Shown here piece by piece: positions 34,222-44,603 of a DNA stretch of 64,000 bases. Within the stretch, counting starts at the first letter, position 1. The number at the start of each line of letters is the position of its first letter. A program made the translations under genes and the position numbers. Source of the DNA: Epiperipatus broadwayi (lineage: Eukaryota; Onychophora; Udeonychophora; Euonychophora; Peripatidae); contig JAQFVV010000002.1 of NCBI GenBank assembly GCA_028023455.1, positions 30,451,725 through 30,515,724 of the forward strand, given 5' to 3'. The notes below the pieces were generated by a model that was not told the DNA's origin, did no database searches, and was given only the letters and a program-made list of their open reading frames with translations.

Positions 34222-34602
34222 AATTATTATTAGTCATTTATTAGACTAAAGATTATCAACTTAATAAATATTTCTGTAGTGTAATTTTCACTATACCACT
34301 CTCATGCAAAGTAGGGACTGGTTCCAATCAGCTTTCAAGATCCTGTGAAGGGGTGTAATCATAAACACATGACCAAAGACATATGAAGATCTATGATGCC
34401 CAAAATGCACATTTCATCCTGAACCAGAACTCATCAGTTGACCCAGATTACAATCTCTTACACACATCTTTATCACTGTTCAGCAACTACAGCTTAATTG
34501 ATAAGTGACAAACTTACAATCTTCACAACTTTGATGCAAACCATTTAATGAAAGTATATTAATAACTTTTATCAGTATTCATTGGACTAGAGATTATCCA
34601 CT
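34222..34602 (-). mobile_element. family 3 hammerhead repeat, tandem unit 1
   Basis: Begins with the shared sequence attagactaaagattatc. It passes through gtgtaatcataaacacatgac and the ribozyme, and after about 345 bp reaches the same attggactagagattatcc start again. A truncated RTE LINE then interrupts the tandem, and the second unit resumes at 35149. Ribozyme sense is minus. Confidence 0.75.
34385..34455 (-). ncRNA. type I hammerhead ribozyme, family 3, core intact
   Basis: On the minus strand: CUGAUGA (34431-34437), stem II GUUC/GGAU with a seven-base loop, and GAAA (34412-34415). A two-pair stem III closes loop GUGC, with a permitted UU-ending triplet (AUU). The inner stem I strands UCAA and UUGG pair. 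The outer stem I helix is weak. This is one of the better preserved copies. Confidence 0.65.
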
Positions 34603-35148
34603 TCATCATCATGATCAACCATTATCAATCCACTGCAGGAAGAAGGTCTCTCTAAGTTTAAGTCATCTCCGATCTTTAGCTTCTCTTCCCCACATCACCC
34701 CTGCACACTTTCTTATTTCATCCATCCATCTCACATGTGGTCTCTTTCTGGGTCTTTTACAATCTTTTGGAATTCAGTTTAAAATTTCAATTGTCCATCT
34801 ATTATCATCTCTTCCAGCAATATGTTCAGCCCAACTCCACATCAATCTTTTAATTTTTTCAATGAGGTCAATAACACCTGTTTGTTCTCTTACCCATACA
34901 TTGCATTTACGATCTCTTCTTGTTATTCCCAACATGCATTTCTCCATACTTCTTTGAGTGGTCTGAAGTCTCTGTATTGCTCTTCTATTAAGTGTCCAAG
35001 TCCCAGATCCATAAGTAAGAACTAGTAAAACACATTTGTTAAAAACCTTCCTTTTCAAACACATACGCATATTTCCTTTTAGTATCAAGTTATTTCTACT
35101 AAAAGCACTCCAACCAAGTTTAATTCTATGATTAATTTCCTCCATTAT
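34603..35148 (-). pseudogene. RTE-type LINE 3' fragment (copy C)
   Basis: The minus strand encodes the C-terminal region: MEEINHRIKLGWSAF, then VLTYGSGTWTLNRRAIQRLQ, RRDRKCNVWVREQTGVIDL and DDNRWTIEIL, then a stop and the degraded end through LQWIDNG-like sequence near 34620. It is a 5'-truncated insertion of about 545 bp lying between two family 3 tandem units. It ends in the (tga)n-like 3' tail typical of this family (seen as tcatcatcat on the plus strand). Confidence 0.85.
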
Positions 35149-35525
35149 GTGAATAATATTTCTATATTGTAATTTTCACTACACTACTCTCAATGAGATA
35201 AAAACTGGTTTCTTTCCACTTTTGACATCTTGTGAACAGAGTAATCATAAACATTTGACCCAAAACATGCGGAAAAAATCATGCTTCCCATGGTTCACAT
35301 TTTGTGCTGAACCAGCACTCATCAGTTGGCCCATATCACAATATATTACACATATCTTTATCATTCAGTGTATATAGATAGCCAATTGCTACAATTTAAT
35401 TAATAAGTGTCAAACTTATACTGTCCTCCTAACTTTGACCCAACCCACTTAATGGAAGTATATTAATAATTTTTATTAGTCATTCATTAGACTAGAGATT
35501 ATCCACTTAATGCACATCTTCTATT
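35149..35525 (-). mobile_element. family 3 hammerhead repeat, tandem unit 2
   Basis: Continues the tandem started at 34222 after the LINE insertion. It runs from gaataatatttctatattg through the ribozyme region to another attagactagagattatcc at about 35488. The ribozyme (minus, 35275-35342) keeps CUGAUGA and stem II GUGC/GCAC, but GAAA has become AAAA, so it should be inactive. Confidence 0.75.
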
Positions 35526-35816
35526 TCACAGGTCTTTGGTTATATGTTTATGGTTATAACTCTTCACAAAGTGTTAAAAGCAAATAGAAAACAGTCTCTA
35601 TCTTACATAAGTGTTGTGAAAAATACACTAGAGAAATAATAGGAATAAATAGGTCTTTTTTTTTTTTTGTAATACTATCTGGACAATAAAGTCAATACAA
35701 AACTATGATAAATTATTTTATTTCCTGTAAATTCTCTTACATGTCTTCTGTGACTGTTTATCCATATCTTACGTTTATTTACAATAATATATAAGAAAAA
35801 AAAAACATTTATAATT
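35526..35816. other. intergenic sequence, nothing recognised
   Basis: AT-rich with a T run at 35658-35671; no feature. Confidence 0.4.
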
Positions 35817-36298
35817 GTTAATAGAGAAGAATATATAAATATTAAAGTTTATCGCTTAATGTTTTCGAAGATCCATGCCTCATATTCATAGCCTTCATAA
35901 AATATATAGTAAAATATATGCAAATATTCAAATAAGCTAATATTACTTAGCCCATTTCTTCGAGATTTCAAAGCAAGTGTCTTTCCTATTAATAGCATGG
36001 ATGTTTCCATTAATGTAAAATGCCTCCTTTATTTTTCTTTTGTGATTGTTTGATTCTGAGCACAATATTATGGCATTGGCAGGTGTGAAGTTGTGTCCAG
36101 ATTGTTTAGCATGCTCCAAAAATACAGAGGTTGTCAATATTTCTCGAAGAAATGGGCTACATAATACTAGCTTAATTGAATATTTGCATATATTTTACTA
36201 TACATTTTACGAAGGCTATGAATATGAGGCATGGATCCTCGAAAACGTTAAGCCGATAAACTTTAATATTAATTTATATCTTCTTCTCTATTAACTAT
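35817..36298. repeat. palindrome around a Penelope-like endonuclease fragment
   Basis: Arms 35817-35965 and 36142-36298 are reverse complements with few differences: ctcatattcatagccttc pairs with gaaggctatgaatatgag. The loop carries the coding part of a Penelope-like element. The arms are therefore two inverted copies of the element's 3' region, a known arrangement for terminal repeats of Penelope-like elements. Confidence 0.75.
35943..36137 (-). pseudogene. Penelope-like element, C-terminal endonuclease fragment
   Basis: The minus-strand ORF of 64 residues contains FLEHAKQSGHNFTPANAIIL, then NNHKRKIKEAFYI and AINRKD, ending KKWAK. This matches the second half of the GIY-YIG endonuclease of Penelope-like elements: the H-xx-K-xx-GH motif, then a variable strand, then the conserved Glu before a hydrophobic stretch, then an Asn-Arg near the end. 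The GIY-YIG half and the reverse transcriptase are absent, since the ORF runs into the inverted repeat. It is therefore a 5'-truncated relic. Such elements encode the enzyme thought to mobilise hammerhead-bearing retrozymes. Confidence 0.65.
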
Positions 36299-36358
36299 TA
36301 TAAATAAGTATTTTTTGTTACATAATATTGAGAAGTAAAACTATATTTAATAATATAT
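36299..36358. other. flank of the RTE insertion
   Basis: Short AT-rich stretch between the Penelope-like palindrome and the target duplication of RTE copy B. Confidence 0.5.
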
Positions 36359-36371
36359 AAGAAAAGTTAGT
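36359..36371. repeat. target-site duplication, left copy, RTE copy B
   Basis: aagaaaagttagt, identical to 38684-38696. The pair brackets the LINE exactly. Confidence 0.9.
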
Positions 36372-38683
36372 TTGCAGAAAAAGAAAAACTTTATATTATG
36401 AATTCATTTTTTGAGAAAAATGTTAAAAGAAAATGGACATGGAAGCATCCAAATGAAGGTACAGCAGAATTGGATTATATTTTGACTAACAGAAAATACA
36501 TATTTCAAGATTGTAATGTTCTTAATAAATTTAACACAGGAAGTGATCATCGATTAGTAAGGTGTAAGTTACGTGTTAATGTAAAACTAGAAAAACAAAA
36601 ATTATTAAGAAAAACAATATTTACAGTTGATATTCCTAATCTTCAGAAACATTCTAATGAATTTAAATTAGAACTTACAAATAGGTTTCAAGTGTTAGGA
36701 GATTTTGAACATGATACAGATTTAAATGATTTAAATGAAATTAATATGAAAATAACTGATACACTTTTAAAAACTGCAACAAACATAGCTGGTAGAAAAA
36801 AGCAGCAATTGACTAATAAAATTTCTACTGAGACTAGAGAATTTATGAAGAAAAGAAGGAATATGAAGATATACAAAAATGATGCATTAAAAAGAATTGA
36901 ATATCTCGAATTTTGTAAAATGGTACGGAAAAGAGTTGAAAATGATATAAGAAAGTATAACTGTGAAATAGCAAGGAAAGCTGTAGAAGAAAATAAAAGT
37001 CTCAAAAATGTTAAACAACATTTTGGTATTGGTAGGAAATTTATATCTGCAATAAGAAAAAAAGATGGAATTATTACTAAAAAGAGAGATGACATCATGA
37101 AATTGGTAGAAGATTTTTATCAAGAATTATATAGTAATAAAGAACAAGTACCTCCTATATCTATTACATCTTCCGAATTGCCCAGAATTTTAAATGAAGA
37201 AGTGAGACATGCAATTAAGTGTATGAAGAAAGGAAAGGCTCCAGGAAATGATGGAATTATAATTGATATATTAAAAGAAGCAGATGAAGAAATAGAAACA
37301 ATTTTAGCAAAGTAATATACCAAATGTCTAAATGATAAAGATGTACCGGAAGATTGGAAGAATGCAGTAATAATATTAATATTTAAAAAAGGTGATAAGG
37401 AAGATATTAGAAATTACAGACCTATCAGCCTTTTATCAGTTTTATATAAAATTTTTACCAAGATAATTACAACTCGTCTACAGAGAACTTTGGATTTCCA
37501 CCAACCAAGAGAACAAGCTGGATTTAAAAGTGGTTTTAGTACAATAGATCATATCCAGCTATTGAGAGAAGTCATAGAAAGGACAAATGAATATGAGTTG
37601 TCATTATGTTTTGGATTTGTAGATTATGAAAAGGCATTCGATTCTATACACATTTCTTCAGTGATTAAAGCATTGGATCATCAAGGTATGGTTTCCAGGA
37701 TATTGTCATATTTTAAAGAATATTTATAAAAATGCAACAGCAACAATTAGATTACATAATGATACTGGAAAAATCAACATTGAGAAAGGTGTAAGACAAG
37801 GTGACTCCATATCTCCAAAACTCTTTACAGCAGTGCTGCAAGAAGTATTTTGTGGATTAAAATGGGAAACTAAAGGAGTGAAAGTAAATGGAGAGTATTT
37901 AAGTCATTTAGATTTCGCAGATGATGTAGTTGTTTTTGCAAATAATGCTTCAGAGCTGCAGGAAATGTTGCAGGAGTTAGCAGATGAAAGTAGAAAAGTA
38001 GGACTAAAGATAAATGTTAAAAAGACAAAAGTAATGTTTAATCGATTTGCTCAAAATATGAAAATAAAGATTGATTATGAAGAATTAGAAGAAGTTAACA
38101 GTTACAAATACCTTGGTCAGATTATTAATACAGATGGAAACATAATGGAGGAAATTAATCATAGAATTAAACTTGTTTGGAGTGCTTTTGGTAGAAATAA
38201 CTTGATACTAAAAGGAAATATGCCTATGTGTTTGAAAAGGATGGTTTTTAACAAATGTATTTTACCAGTTCTTACTTATGGATCTGAGACTTGGACACTT
38301 AATAGAAGAGCAATACAGAGACTTCAGACCACTCAAAGGAGTATGGAGAGATGTATGTAGGGAGTAACAAGAAGAGATCGAAAACGCAATGTATGGGTAA
38401 GACAACAAACAGGTGTTATTGACCTTATTGAAAAAATTAAAAGATTGAAATGGAGTTGGGCTGGATATATTGCTAGAAGAAATGATAATAGATGGACAAT
38501 TGAAATTTTAAACTGGATTCCAAGAGATTGTAAAAGACCCAGAAAGAAACCACATGTGAGATGGATGGATGAAATAAGAAAATGTGCAGGGGTGTTGTGG
38601 AGAAGAGAAGCTAAAGATCGGAGAAGATGGATTAAACTTGGAGAGACCTTCATCCTGCAGTGGATTGATAATGGTTGATGATG
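36372..38683 (+). pseudogene. RTE-type LINE, 5'-truncated, recent but inactivated (copy B)
   Basis: The plus strand starts inside the endonuclease end (MNSFFEKNVKRKWTWKHP, GSDHRLVRCKLRV). It continues through the reverse transcriptase: APGNDG near 37240, NYRPISLLSVLYKIF near 37410, QAGFKSGFSTIDHIQ near 37510, FVDYEKAFDSI near 37615 with the first catalytic Asp, GVRQGDSISPKLF near 37790, and HLDFADDVVVFANN near 37905 with the FADD box. It ends in the C-terminal GSETWTLNRR, RWMDEIRKCAG and LQWIDNG, stopping at about 38678. Compared with copy A the damage is small. Codon TTA became TAA near 37313, one base was inserted near 37690, and TTG became TAG near 38358. The N-terminal endonuclease is missing. 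The 3' end is gatgatg and a 13-bp target duplication flanks it. Confidence 0.93.
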
Positions 38684-38696
38684 AAGAAAAGTTAGT
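38684..38696. repeat. target-site duplication, right copy, RTE copy B
   Basis: aagaaaagttagt, identical to 36359-36371; it follows the ttgatgatg 3' end of the LINE. Confidence 0.9.
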
Positions 38697-38924
38697 ATTT
38701 AAATGATATTATTGCACCTGATCTTTGATTACCTGAATCTATTATCCTTAAAGTTTCCTTCCATTTAATTTTACTTCATTTCCAATCATATTAAAACAAA
38801 TAATAAGATTAAAGAAATTTGCCCTAATCGTTTTTGTCTTGAACTTTTTCTGGTGAATTTTTTAATTATTTAAAATTTTAACAGGTTTAATTTTTAACAT
38901 TTATTTTTTGTATTAGTCATCACC
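38697..38924. other. sequence between two RTE copies
   Basis: AT-rich; no feature recognised. Confidence 0.4.
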
Positions 38925-39710
38925 ATGAAAATCTCTCCAAGTTTAATCCAAGTCTTCACTTTCTCATTCTCCACATTATTCCTGCATAGTTCCTTATTTC
39001 ATTCATCCATCTCACATACGGTCTCTTTCTAGATTTTTTTACAATCTCTTGAAATCCAGTTTAAGATTTCAACTATCCATCTATTACCATTTCTTCTAGC
39101 AATAAGTCGATTCCAAATTCACTCCAGTCTCTTAATTCTTTCAATGAACCTCAGTAACACCTATGTTTTCTTATCCATATGTTTCGACCCCTTCTTGTAA
39201 CTCCTAATATATTTATCTCCATATTTTGTTGCATCTGTACTATTCTTCTGTTAAGTGTACAAGTCTTGGATCCATAAGTAAATGCTGATAAAACCCATCT
39301 ATTAAAAACTGTCCTTTTCAAACACACAAACATATTTTCTTTTAATATGTATTTCCACCAAAAGCATTCCAAGTTTAATTATATAATTAATTTCATCTAT
39401 TATGTTTTTATCTGTATTATTAACCTGGCCAACATATTATTTAATTGTCAACTTTGAATTCATGGTTGTCAATTTTTATCTTCTAAAAAAAGCCATTGAA
39501 ATATTATTTTAGTCTTAGTAGCATTTATCTTTAATCATATTTTCTTACTTCCATTTGCAAAAATCATCACACCATCTTTTAAATCTAATTTTATTTATTT
39601 ACTTTTACTCCTTTAGCATCCAATTTGGATCCAAAACTACTTCTTACTAAGCTGCTGCATAAAGTTTTGTAATATAATGAGTGTGCCAATAGCTCTTAAG
39701 AAGCTTTTCA

Positions 39711-39773
39711 GAACATCCCTATCCTCAAAACAGTTTCTAGCTCTGGATTTCATCAGTGAGAGCTAAGATATCC
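39711..39773 (-). ncRNA. type I hammerhead ribozyme, family 2
   Basis: On the minus strand CUGAUGA and GAAAC are intact and stem II has GAGC-type pairing. The family GGUC has decayed to UUU before the cleavage site, and inner stem I UCUCA/UGAGGA pairs. The outer helix is mismatched. Probably weak or inactive. Confidence 0.5.
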
Positions 39774-40000
39774 ATGCATTAGATTTAAAATACCAAGTCA
39801 AGCCTAGCACTTTATCTAATGTTTAACTATTAAATAGAAAATCTGAAATTTTCAGACAGATATAAGTCTTCAAATTCAGCTAACTTAAATAGCCATATGG
39901 GACTGAATCAAGTTCAGATACACCATATATTAATAGTTTTAGCAATATAAAATCACCAAAGCCATAATAGCTAAAATCTGGTATTTTAAATCTAATGCTT

Positions 40001-40065
40001 GAATATTCTAGCACCTCACCGATGAAGGCCAGAGCTAGAAACTGGTCTGAGGATAGGGATATTCT
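40001..40065 (+). ncRNA. type I hammerhead ribozyme, family 2, one core change
   Basis: Perfect inner stem I (CCUCA/UGAGG), outer helix GAAUAUUC with GGAUAUUC, and stem II GGC/GCU with loop CAGA. GAAAC, UG and GUC are also in place. The only defect is U4 changed to C (CCGAUGA). It shows the family 2 architecture most clearly. Confidence 0.65.
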
Positions 40066-40369
40066 GAAAAGCTTCTTAAGAGCTATTGACATGCTCATTA
40101 CATAACATTTGTAATACAAGTTTAGTAAATTAAATCACATGATGTATGACTTGATTTCCTTGCAATTAAAGTTTTGTAAATATGAAATCACCTGCTATAT
40201 ATTAATTTTCTTAATATTACCATGTGATGCATTTTGATAAATATTCTTCCAAATATAATAATATTCCAGGTCTATATCTAATCACCATGAAAATACGAGA
40301 AGAATCAAATTTCTTTAATAATTTATAAATTCAAAGCATAAAACAAATCATATTTATTAGTAAGAAAAA

Positions 40370-40745
40370 ACAAGTCATAAATTATGTGACTTAATTTAAA
40401 AAGCTTGTTTTACAAATGTAATATAATGAGCATGCTAATAGCTCTTAACAAGCTTTTCTGACTGAATATCTCTATCCCCAAACTGGTTTCAAGTGGCTGG
40501 CTATCATCAGTGAAGTGCTAAAATATTCAGACTTTAGATCTAATGTCTGAATATCCTAAACATGTTACTGACAATAGCCAGAAATTTGAAATGGGTTTGG
40601 GGATATATTTGGAAAACCTTGTTAAGATCTACTATGTGTGAATATCCTAACCTTCACTGATAATAGCCAGCAGCTTGAAACTAGTTTGGGAATAGGATAT
40701 TTGGAAAAGGTTGTTAGCTATTAGCACTCCCATTAAATTATTATA
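40370..40745. mobile_element. family 2 hammerhead repeat, second copy in RTE copy E
   Basis: Begins caagtcataaattatgtgac, a start shared with 14409 and, reversed, with the end of 39673-40166. It contains one ribozyme on the minus strand and two on the plus strand (near 40535-40600 and 40640-40702, both with decayed cores such as CUGACAA and CUGAUAA). Target duplication was not resolved. Confidence 0.7.
40462..40530 (-). ncRNA. type I hammerhead ribozyme, family 2, core intact
   Basis: On the minus strand CUGAUGA (40504-40510), GAAAC, loop CA and the permitted triplet GUU are present. Stem I has an outer eight-pair helix (CTGAATAT with ATATTCAG) and an inner helix with G-U pairs (CTTCA with TGGGG). 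Stem II is only about two pairs (AG/CU), the main weakness. Confidence 0.6.
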
Positions 40746-41629
40746 TTAGTTTTTTTTATAACCTCTCAATTGTTGAAAGAAATATATCATGCTAAAACCA
40801 CTTTTAAATCCAGCTTGATCTCTGTATTAGAGTCAGATTTCACTATAGATGAATTGAAATTGTTTGGGTAAAGATTTTTTATAAAATTGATAAGAAGACT
40901 GATAGATCTGTAATTTCAAATTCATAAATGTTTTTGTCACCTTTATTAAATATCATTATTATTGCATTCTTCCAAATATCTGGTTCATCTTTATTGTATA
41001 GACATTTGGTGAAAAGCTTTGCCAAAGCAGTATAAGTCAATAAATTTAATTAATCAAACAATTAATTAATGTTTTTGAGAATTTTTATGCATAAATTTAT
41101 ATATTTACAATATTTAATATAGATAAATATTTTTCATATAATAAAGACATATATGAGAGATAGTGACCTGGACCAACTATTGAGTTCTGGTTCAGCATGA
41201 AATGCATCTTGGGAGTCATTTGTCTTTTATTGTATCTTTATTTAGATGAATTTAAAAGAATGTGGTAATATTGAAGTTATTTAATATATTTATAAAGATA
41301 TTACACATGGGGAAAAAAATGTGAATAACTCCATGTGTTTATCTACATTTAAAAAACTAATCTTTAATTGAGTTTTGAAGTTTATATCTGTACTAGAGAC
41401 AATCTCTAGTTTAGTAAATGATTAATAATAGTCGTTACTATTTTTATCAAAAGTGGATAGTGTTAAAAATGTGGGCTGAGTTAATTTGACACTTGTAATC
41501 CAAAATATAATTATTTAATATAGATAAATATTTTTCATATAATAAAGATATATATGAGAGATAGTGACCTGGACCAACTAATGAGTGCTTGTCATTTGTA
41601 TTTTATTGTATCTTTATTTATATGAATTT

Positions 41630-41734
41630 TTTTTTTAAGTGTCATAGCATCGGCCAGGACACGAACCCGCAACCCGGGCAACTGCCTGCAAGTGCAAGGC
41701 AGTCACGCTGACTCCTCGACCACCAATGCAAGAC
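41630..41734 (-). repeat. tRNA-derived SINE with 15-bp target-site duplication
   Basis: Flanked by perfect repeats tatttatatgaattt at 41615-41629 and 41735-41749. On the minus strand it has an A-box-like TGGTCGAGGAGTCAGCG and a B-box-like GGGTTCGTGTCCTGG, and ends in a short poly(A). It is the same SINE as the pair at 18913-19162. It inserted into the family 3 array. Confidence 0.85.
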
Positions 41735-42563
41735 TATTTATATGAATTTAAAAGAATATGTGGTAGTGCTGAGATTATTTAATATATTTATAAAGATACT
41801 ATACATGAGGAAAAGAAATGAGAATAACTCCATATGTTTGTGTGTCTAATTTTAAAAAATCAGTTATATTAATCTTTAATAGATATAATAAACATCTCCA
41901 CACTTCCCCAATTCTTTTCAAATTCATATAAATTTTTAAAAAATCAGATATATTAATCTTTAACTGAGGTTTAAAGTTTATATCTGTGCTAGAGATAATC
42001 TCTAGTTTCAAAAATGATTAGTAATAATCATTAGTGTATTTGTCTGAAATGGATGGCATCAAAGTTGTGAGTGGAGGGAGTTTGACAATGGTAAATGAAA
42101 ATATAACAATTAATCTTTAAATGAGTGTTAAAGTTTATATCTGTGCTAGAGATAATCTCTAGTTTAGTAAATGATTAATAATAGTCATTACTATATATAT
42201 CTAAAGTGGATGGTGTCAAAGTGGTGAGTTCAGTTAATTTTGACACTTGTAATTCAAAATGCATTAATATTTACAATGTAAATTATATTTCTATAATTAC
42301 TAACATTAATGTAATTATTAATTGTTCTCAATAGTTTTTGTCAACAATTATTGTTCATTCTAATAGTAGTATTTTAATTAAATTTTTAGTAAAAGAAGTA
42401 TTATTTTTATGAAATATGTGTCTCATATTCTTTGTATGTATATTAATAGAATTTTTATTATATTTACCTTGTTTTAATCTTGAATTTATTTGACATTTTA
42501 TTTCTCATAAATATATTTTTTATAACTCCATTTATATATATTATTTTATAAATGTTTATATTA

Positions 42564-42804
42564 AAACAGGCAAAACTCTCCATACAGTAGTGCCACTCAG
42601 TGCCAACCAGAATAATGAATGGATGCCAGAAGGCTTGTGCATAAAATCCTCATCTAGTGCATACTCATCCAATATCCCCAGACTAGCCTTCTGGCATCCA
42701 TTGATTACTCTGGTTGGCACTGAGTGGCACTACTGTATGGAGAGTTTTGCCTATTTTAATAACAGTTATGTGCTAGCATAAGAAATGGTGATCATGTGAT
42801 GTTT
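42564..42804. mobile_element. palindromic family 1 element with target-site duplication
   Basis: A 241-bp insert with perfect 13-bp flanks aatgtttatatta at 42551-42563 and 42805-42817. The two halves are reverse complements: ggcaaaactctccatacagt pairs with its complement near 42730-42750, and ccagaaggcttgtg is matched only in part. It lacks a complete ribozyme, keeping only the ccccagactag part. It sits within the family 3 array. Confidence 0.85.
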
Positions 42805-43490
42805 AATGTTTATATTATATTCATTATTTTTATTCCAATTTAAATATTTATAATGCATATATTCTAATTTGGATTTTATTGTTTATGTTATTATTTGTTT
42901 TATTAATAATGTTCTAAATTTCATTTTATTTTAATATAATTCTTACTAAATTATTACAATTTCGGTTACAGGTGTCAAATTTTCTGTACCCACAACTTTG
43001 ACGTCAACCATATATTAAACTAGAGATTATCTTTGGTCAAGATATAACTTTAATCATCAGTTGAAAATTAATATATCTGGTTTTATATAAACATATGGAT
43101 CAACTTCATCTCTCATTTTCAGTGTGTTTATCTTTTAAAATATCCTTAAAATCTTCATTCCACATATTAAGATATTATACATAGAGTAGGAGAGATGAAG
43201 TTGAATTACATGTGTTCACCTAAAATCGGATATATTAATTTCTGAGAGTTAAGTTATATCTCAGTAAATCTTCAGTTTAATAAATAATTATTAAAAATCA
43301 TTAGAGTATTTATTTGAAGTGTTTAGTGCCAAAGTTTGGGAGTGCAGGAAATTTGACACTTGTAAATCAAATAGTAATGATTTGATATAGTGAATAAATG
43401 ATGACATGTGTAAGAGATGGAGTTCTGGGATGAGTGATGTTCTCTGGCCCAGTATGAAATTTGAATCTTGGGAGGTCATTTGTCTTTTTC

Positions 43491-43920
43491 AGATATCTTT
43501 ATTCTTACATTTCTAGAAGTGGAGGTTTTAAATATATCTCTAAAAATTCTTATTTAATTATATTTTTATATTATTATTTTTTTAATGTTGTTTTTAATTG
43601 TTGTCTGTAAATTCTTTTATTTCTTCCTCATACCAATTATTATTCAAGCAATAATTTATTTGTGTTTGAATACCAATTTGTAGCAAATTTTGCATTTGAT
43701 TTGTTATTTTTCCTTCTATTTTTTATAGTTGTTTTGTTATTAATTATTTCTTTGTAAATTAAAATATCTAATAAATTGATTTATTACTCGTTTTTTTTTT
43801 TTAAAAAAAAAGTTAGGTTAGTGATTATATATATATGTGAATAAGCAAATATAAAATGTAAATCTGTGAGCATGTAGATATGCATTTATCAATGCAGGTA
43901 ATATGTTGTATATATCATAA
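43491..43920. other. AT-rich intergenic sequence
   Basis: Nothing recognised beyond a T/A homopolymer at 43791-43811. Confidence 0.4.
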
Positions 43921-44090
43921 TAGTATGGATGTAAGCCAATAAACATCACATGATCACCATTTCTTATGCTTGCTTATAACTGTTATTAAAACAGGCAAAA
44001 CTCTCTATATGTATTGTCACTCCATGTAAGCCAGAGTAATCATTGGATGCCAGAAGGCTTGTGCATAAAATCCCCATCTAGTGCCTATTC

Positions 44091-44135
44091 ATCCAATATC
44101 TTTCTGGCTTGTGGCCTTCGTCAGTGAGAGCACTG
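44091..44135 (-). ncRNA. family 1 hammerhead with deleted cleavage site
   Basis: CUGACGA (valid, since position 7 is free), stem II GGC/GCC and GAAA are present. About ten bases that contain CUAGUC and the inner stem I strand are deleted, so it cannot cleave in cis. Confidence 0.6.
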
Positions 44136-44603
44136 AACCTAGATCTTGGGATCTAATGCAACCCTTCAGCAGCCACCTTTTATCTCTACTTAATTACAAA
44201 ACTATCAGTCTTAAATTGAAAACACCATAATATTTTCAATCCAAGCTCATTTGCTTATATAGTCATATAGATCTGAACACAGTTCAGTACCTACACATTT
44301 TGGTGTCTTTGGTTCTTTAATAAACATGCCACCACTATGGTGATCAAATGATGTTTATTGGCTTAAAACCAACCCTGCCTAATAGGGTAGTGATGACTAT
44401 GGTTATTAAAGAATCAAAGATACCAAAATGTATAGGTATTGAACCGAGTTCAGACCTATATGCTTATATAAGCCAATGAGCTTGGATTGAAAATATTATG
44501 GTATTTTCCAATTTAAGACTCATAGTTTTGTAATTAAATAGAGATAAAAGGTGGCTGCTGGAGGGTTGCATTAGATCCTAAGACCTAGGGGCAGGGCTCT
44601 CAG

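Larger units (their letters stand above)
39673..40166. mobile_element. family 2 hammerhead repeat with target-site duplication
   Basis: A 494-bp element bracketed by perfect 13-bp repeats taaagttttgtaa at 39660-39672 and 40167-40179, inside RTE copy E. It is palindromic: the left half carries a ribozyme on the minus strand and the right half one on the plus strand. The central sequence is attaatagttttagcaatat. The ends carry the shared ggcacac/gtgtgcc-like segment and atgagcatgtcaatagctct. Confidence 0.85.
38925..41040 (-). pseudogene. old RTE-type LINE split by two ribozyme repeats (copy E)
   Basis: Three minus-strand pieces in the right order belong to one decayed RTE. At 40780-41040 are the transcriptase N-terminal motifs (the NYRPI region near 40900 and a KSGF-like region near 40800). 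At 40190-40340 is the central piece around NIYQNA. At 38925-39640 is the C-terminal third (LKRTVFNRWVLSAFTYGSKT, then LNRRIVQ and VTRRGR). The gaps are filled by family 2 ribozyme elements at 39673-40166 and about 40370-40745. All frames are broken. It is more diverged than copies A-C, so this is an older layer. Confidence 0.75.
41139..43490 (+). mobile_element. family 3 repeat array, plus orientation
   Basis: At least three diverged family 3 units in direct orientation are marked by gagagatagtgacctggacc (41159 and 41558), by gctagagataatctctag-type segments (41396, 41990, 42150), and by a ribozyme-like region near 43420-43470. Ribozyme cores here are decayed: CUAUUGA at about 41186, CUAAUGA at about 41578 and truncated. 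The array is interrupted by a SINE (41630-41734) and by a family 1 element (42564-42804). Confidence 0.65.

Noticed and set aside
42564-42804. Classical DNA-transposon MITE interpretation of the palindromic repeats
   Set aside because: Target duplications of 10-14 bp with variable end truncation and embedded ribozymes fit retroposition better than cut-and-paste; the possibility is not fully excluded.
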